From assembly GCF_958298935.1 (NCBI RefSeq), contig NC_084923.1, forward strand, positions 5,210,501 to 5,274,500: 64,000 nt of DNA, in the 5' to 3' direction. Origin of the DNA: Phragmites australis (Eukaryota > Streptophyta > Magnoliopsida > Poales > Poaceae). The number at the start of each line of letters is the position of its first letter. Within the stretch, counting starts at the first letter, position 1. Of this stretch, positions 60,640 to 64,000 are shown piece after piece. The translations under genes were made by a program, and so were the position numbers. The notes under the pieces are model-generated. The model was not told the DNA's origin, did not search any database, and saw only the letters and a program-made list of their open reading frames with translations.

Positions 60640-61245
60640 TGAGGTCATTCTTCTGATGGCATTCATTCTGAAAGGGGTTCGGATGATGATCTGCAGTATG
60701 AGTCTGAGAGAGGATTCCATTGTGAAGGACTCCCGTATACCAAAAGGTTATAACCATTTGCATTCTGGTGACAAAAATAGCTATCATACAGATGGCTCTC
60801 CAATACAATCGGTAAAGCCTACTATTGATCCAAAGACAATAATCTTGGATACTAAAGGTACTTCAATTATTTATGAAAATAAGAAAAGCACATCTTCCCT
60901 TCAAGATAGAAATGGATCAACTCATTACCCTCCATATGAAAATCCTGAGCTAGGTTTGGCATGTGGAAAAGAGAAATCATATAGCAAGAGTAACAATCAA
61001 GATATGCAGTAGGTTAAAGCCCAGATAGCCTCACCTCCAAATGAAAGCAAAGTGGAGTTCCATTCCACTCCATTAAAATGTAATGTGACAAAATCGACAG
61101 CACAATTAAGGCAGGGCAATGTTGAAAATGGAGGCAACACAACATTGCAAAACAAGCAAATTCTAATCATGTTGATACTTCCGATACAACTAGGAAGGAT
61201 GGTACTTCAACTGCATATGTTCTCAAAGAAGCCCGAGATTTAAAG
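60640..61245 (+). other. Exon-like segment of unknown origin inside the Harbinger element
   Basis: On the strand opposite ORF1, protein-like reading appears: SDGIHSERGSDDDLQYESER with GFHCEGLPYTK, then after a one-base shift near 60,740 YNHLHSGDKNSYHTDGSPIQ, TIDPKTIILDTKGTSIIYEN, SLQDRNGSTHYPPYENPELG and a stop near 61012. Similar serine-rich reading resumes (PPNESKVEFHSTPLKCNVTK). The composition is that of a disordered plant protein. I do not recognise the family; capture of a host gene fragment is the likeliest explanation. Confidence 0.45.
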
Positions 61246-61448
61246 CACAGGCGGATACTTCAATTGCTTACCTTAGTTTATCTCTGCACCCAACATCTAT
61301 AGGACAAAATTTCCTTAAGAAATCACAATTTCAATCCTAGTTGTCTATGGTAGAAGGAGCAGGTAAGCAACAAATTGCACCAGTTTTAAGAGCATGTAAG
61401 TATTTATGAGTTTCATGTGTTAGTTACCTTGAGACAAGCAAAGCTTAA

Positions 61449-61970
61449 TTGAAACATATACACCTTGTCATGTTCGTTGGTCCCGCTAGGATTGAGCTCT
61501 CCACCTTCCTCACGTGCACCGCAAACTTGCTAATTGCGTCCGTGATGAGCTTCATGTGGTTGATCAATGCCTTGTCCGACCTAGGCATCATAGTCGGCTT
61601 CCTATACATGTTGAAGTACTTGGCTATCCTGCCCCAGTACGTCTCCTTGGTTTGATCAGTTCCAACTACAAGATCCCAACTCACGTTTAACCATGCGCAC
61701 GAGCAACTTGTCCTCCTCATCTGTCCACTTTGCTCGGTCTGTCTTCGGCTCTGCCTTCTTCTTGCTCTTTGATGTGGTCACCTTCTTCGTTCTCGTGCCC
61801 TCGCTACCAAATCTGAACTAGTCGAGCTCCTGATCGGTTGTAGGGTGCAATCCTAGAGTGTCCGTGACCAGGAAGTGGCCCATCTCCGCTGTTGGTTGAA
61901 TAGTGGAGGGTCCCCCTTGCATCGACGGCCTGACCATGACATCCGCTGCACTCTGTCCTGAAGAAAACTC
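61449..61970 (-). pseudogene. SANT/Myb domain of the Harbinger ORF1 protein
   Basis: Leftward reading gives KWTDEEDKLLVRM, then in a shifted frame AWLNVSWDLVVGTDQTKETY, WGRIAKYFNMYRKP and LINHMKLITDAISKFAVHVR. This is the trihelix/SANT fold of the Harbinger DNA-binding partner, which helps import and target the transposase. A frame change separates the first helix from the rest. Upstream sequence to 61,970 (KSKKKAEPKTDRA) is a basic linker. Confidence 0.75.
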
Positions 61971-63484
61971 TAATCAAGCGGATTTATGGAGCAACTGCAC
62001 ATCACAAGAAAATGAACATGAACATGCATACTATTGCTCTCAAGGTATGTACTCAGAATAGATTTTCTGCATACTACTACAACACAAGCTACAGTTCAAC
62101 TATCAGGCACCAACCAAATTAGAAGAATCCAACTGAAAATTAACACAATTTGCTCCCAATTGCATTGCAAATCCATTTCAATTAGCACCCAAGTGCATTG
62201 TACAGGCATAAAAAAGCAAGCAGCTTTGCAAAACTACACTTCAAAGATCACTCATCAACCTATCATGCCAAATAAAAGTAACACACCTTGCAACTAGTTC
62301 TTATTCTCACAATTCAATAATAGGCACAATAAGCTGAAATGGAAACAACAAATGTGACACTCACATATCCAGCAAAACATGTCTCTAAGAGTAACCTAAA
62401 AAGAATAATAAATACAATTCTAGTTCAATTCTGTGGCATTTCTAGTTGTTTACTTGCGTTTAAAATTGCATAACCAACCATGACATAGGAAAATCATTGG
62501 CATCGTTAAAAGGATATGAATATCTTACCATATGCAAACAGGTAGTTACACACACATAAATAAAGAAAGAATAGCATATGAAAGTGCATGTACCCAAGAC
62601 ATATCAATGATAGTGATCTTTCTTTATACAGGGAGGAGGATTACCAGCTTCCACACAATATATGAACAAAGAACAATATGGTTCAAAGCAAACTACAGAG
62701 GCACCTACGACCAAGTCTTGTAAGCTCACATTTGTTTTTTTGCCTCCCTCCCCTTTGGGTCCTATGATTTAACTATTAAGTAGATCATAAACATATTGCA
62801 ATGATTCTGACTAGGATCAGATACATCCTTTTCTCACAATTTTGACAAATAATGAAGTGAATGAGTTCTTATACATCTATATCTATTTGAGCAATGACTC
62901 ATCACCGTAAACATGCCAAATAACCACAAACTGACAACTTGATACATAGCACTATGCTTCATAGTTCATACATTGAAATCCCAATTCCTTGCAATCTAAA
63001 ACTTAACAAGTCTTCCCTACATAAACTAAAACAACATACAACCATCTCAACCGTGGCATTGATACATTGAACATCTGGAGGCCTTACAGGGTTCAAATTA
63101 CAGTTGAACTCCCAAATTATCAAAAGGCATGATGTCCAATATTAGACACCATATCACACTACTAATTAACAAATACCCGACCCAAATACAACCTCCACGA
63201 ACGATTGGATTCAATGGACAAACCTTCATCCGTATCAGCACATGGTTCATCATCCGAGTTCTAGTTAGTGGGAAGGATGTCGTCACTGTCAATGTCCTTC
63301 GATCCCGAAGCTTCCTCTTTAGTGGGCACGCTGCTATTGTCGGCCAAACCAACTTGGTTGGGCACGACACCGCCACACCTAGCATCCTCAACTTGGAATA
63401 CTAGCTACTCCAAGTCTGCTGCAATGGAGTCGACCTCCAAAAGTGTTCTGTTGAACTCCACGGTAAAAAGGGTGCTTCCCGGGC

Positions 63485-63583
63485 TCAAGTTGTCGTTGGC
63501 CACACCTTCTTCAACGTGGATGCCGCCTCTTGCACATGGTCATGCATGTTTGACTCAAGAGCGGCAAGCGTGGCGGCGTCCAT
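63485..63583 (-). pseudogene. Possible N-terminus of the Harbinger ORF1 protein
   Basis: From ATG at 63583 the leftward frame reads MDAATLAALESNMHDHVQEA and reaches a stop after about 32 codons. Position and orientation fit the start of the Myb/SANT gene, but nothing diagnostic is present. Confidence 0.3.
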
Positions 63584-63930
63584 CTACAACCACGGAGGAG
63601 GGAGTCCATGAGCCCACAAGTCGCTGGAAGCCTTGCCGAGGCCGACGTCGCACTATGACAACGTAGATCCAGGCGCCTAGGGCCGCCCTACCTGAGACAG
63701 TCGACCAAACCGAGACAGCGCCTGAGGCCAGCGGTCCCCTCCCCTTGCCCACCCCCCACCCACCGGCGTTGCCGCCCGATGCCACTATTGAACACCCCCA
63801 TAATCCGAACCAATGCTCCTCCCCCTACTCCACACGACAACCCGCCACCCTCCTTCAGGCCATTCATGATTCAACTCACAAAATCTCAGATCCGAATGAG
63901 TTTCAAGACAAAATTGTACCTTCCGCCGCC

Positions 63931-64000
63931 TGTCGGTGTATCAGGAACCAGGGGTCCCCGAATAGCGAGTATCAGGAACCAGGGGTCCCCGAATAGCGAG
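63931..64000 (+). mobile_element. Start of an LTR, cut by the window end
   Basis: TGTCGGTGTATCAGG followed by AACCAGGGGTCCCCGA matches the start of the solo LTR at 40539. After the first 8 bases a 31-bp unit (63939-63969, 63970-64000) is duplicated in tandem and exact. The element appears to have inserted into the Harbinger element. Confidence 0.75.

Larger units (their letters stand above)
57125..64000. mobile_element. Large PIF/Harbinger element, right end outside window or disrupted
   Basis: The left end GACCATCTCCAACCGTCTC follows TTA (57122-57124). Inside are a PIF/Harbinger transposase (+, 57.7-59.0 kb) and, converging on it, pieces of the Myb/SANT-domain partner protein (-, 59.6-63.6 kb). 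These are the two proteins an autonomous element of this superfamily needs. I could not find a matching right inverted repeat before 63930, where an LTR begins, so the right end is probably beyond the window. The element is dead in its present state. Confidence 0.7.

Overview
The window is nuclear DNA of a grass (Poaceae). It has short spliced genes with GC-rich coding exons, tandem TIFY11-type JAZ repressors, and dense grass-type transposons (Tourist/Harbinger, CACTA, hAT, LINE, LTR elements). From memory, the gene order (DUF1771/Smr protein, proteasome alpha-6, three JAZ genes) resembles the rice short-arm chromosome 3 region that carries TIFY11a/c/b. This was not checked by search, and the species cannot be fixed from the sequence.

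Genic block, about 1-12.5 kb: the 3' part of an SDE5/CID7-like DUF1771-Smr gene (+); a complete 9-exon proteasome alpha-6 gene (-); a complete 5-exon LAZY/DRO1-family gravitropism gene (+) with characteristic 6-nt and 20-nt terminal coding exons; and a complete 15-exon ALG1/TURAN-type mannosyltransferase gene (-), converging on the LAZY gene. All splice junctions of the three complete genes could be read with frame kept and GT-AG ends.

Jasmonate cluster, about 24-44 kb: three TIFY11-like JAZ genes (24.1 kb -, 28.1 kb +, 43.4 kb +). They differ in the residue opening the Jas degron (MPIARK, TPIARK, LPIARK). The cluster is spread over 20 kb by insertions: a gene-carrying Harbinger-type element with an ankyrin fragment of an NPR5/BOP-like gene, a 633-bp Tourist-type MITE, a 4.5-kb CACTA element with a broken TNP2 transposase, a 151-bp tandem duplication between long direct repeats, and a 1.27-kb solo LTR.

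Right part: a PORR-domain organellar RNA-binding gene with two frameshifts (48.3-49.7 kb); 4.3 kb with no recognised gene; a 2.1-kb hAT-type element with perfect 8-bp target duplications; and from 57.1 kb to the window end a large decayed PIF/Harbinger element. Its transposase (+) and Myb/SANT partner (-) converge, and it is interrupted by an unidentified exon-like segment and by an LTR entering at the last 70 bases. The 12.5-24 kb stretch holds mostly repeat debris and a 5'-truncated LINE. I found no tRNA, rRNA or CRISPR, and no convincing wholly new system. The most interesting items are the JAZ degron divergence, the captured BOP ankyrin fragment, the possible GC-AG terminal intron in the ALG1 gene, and the nested Harbinger element.
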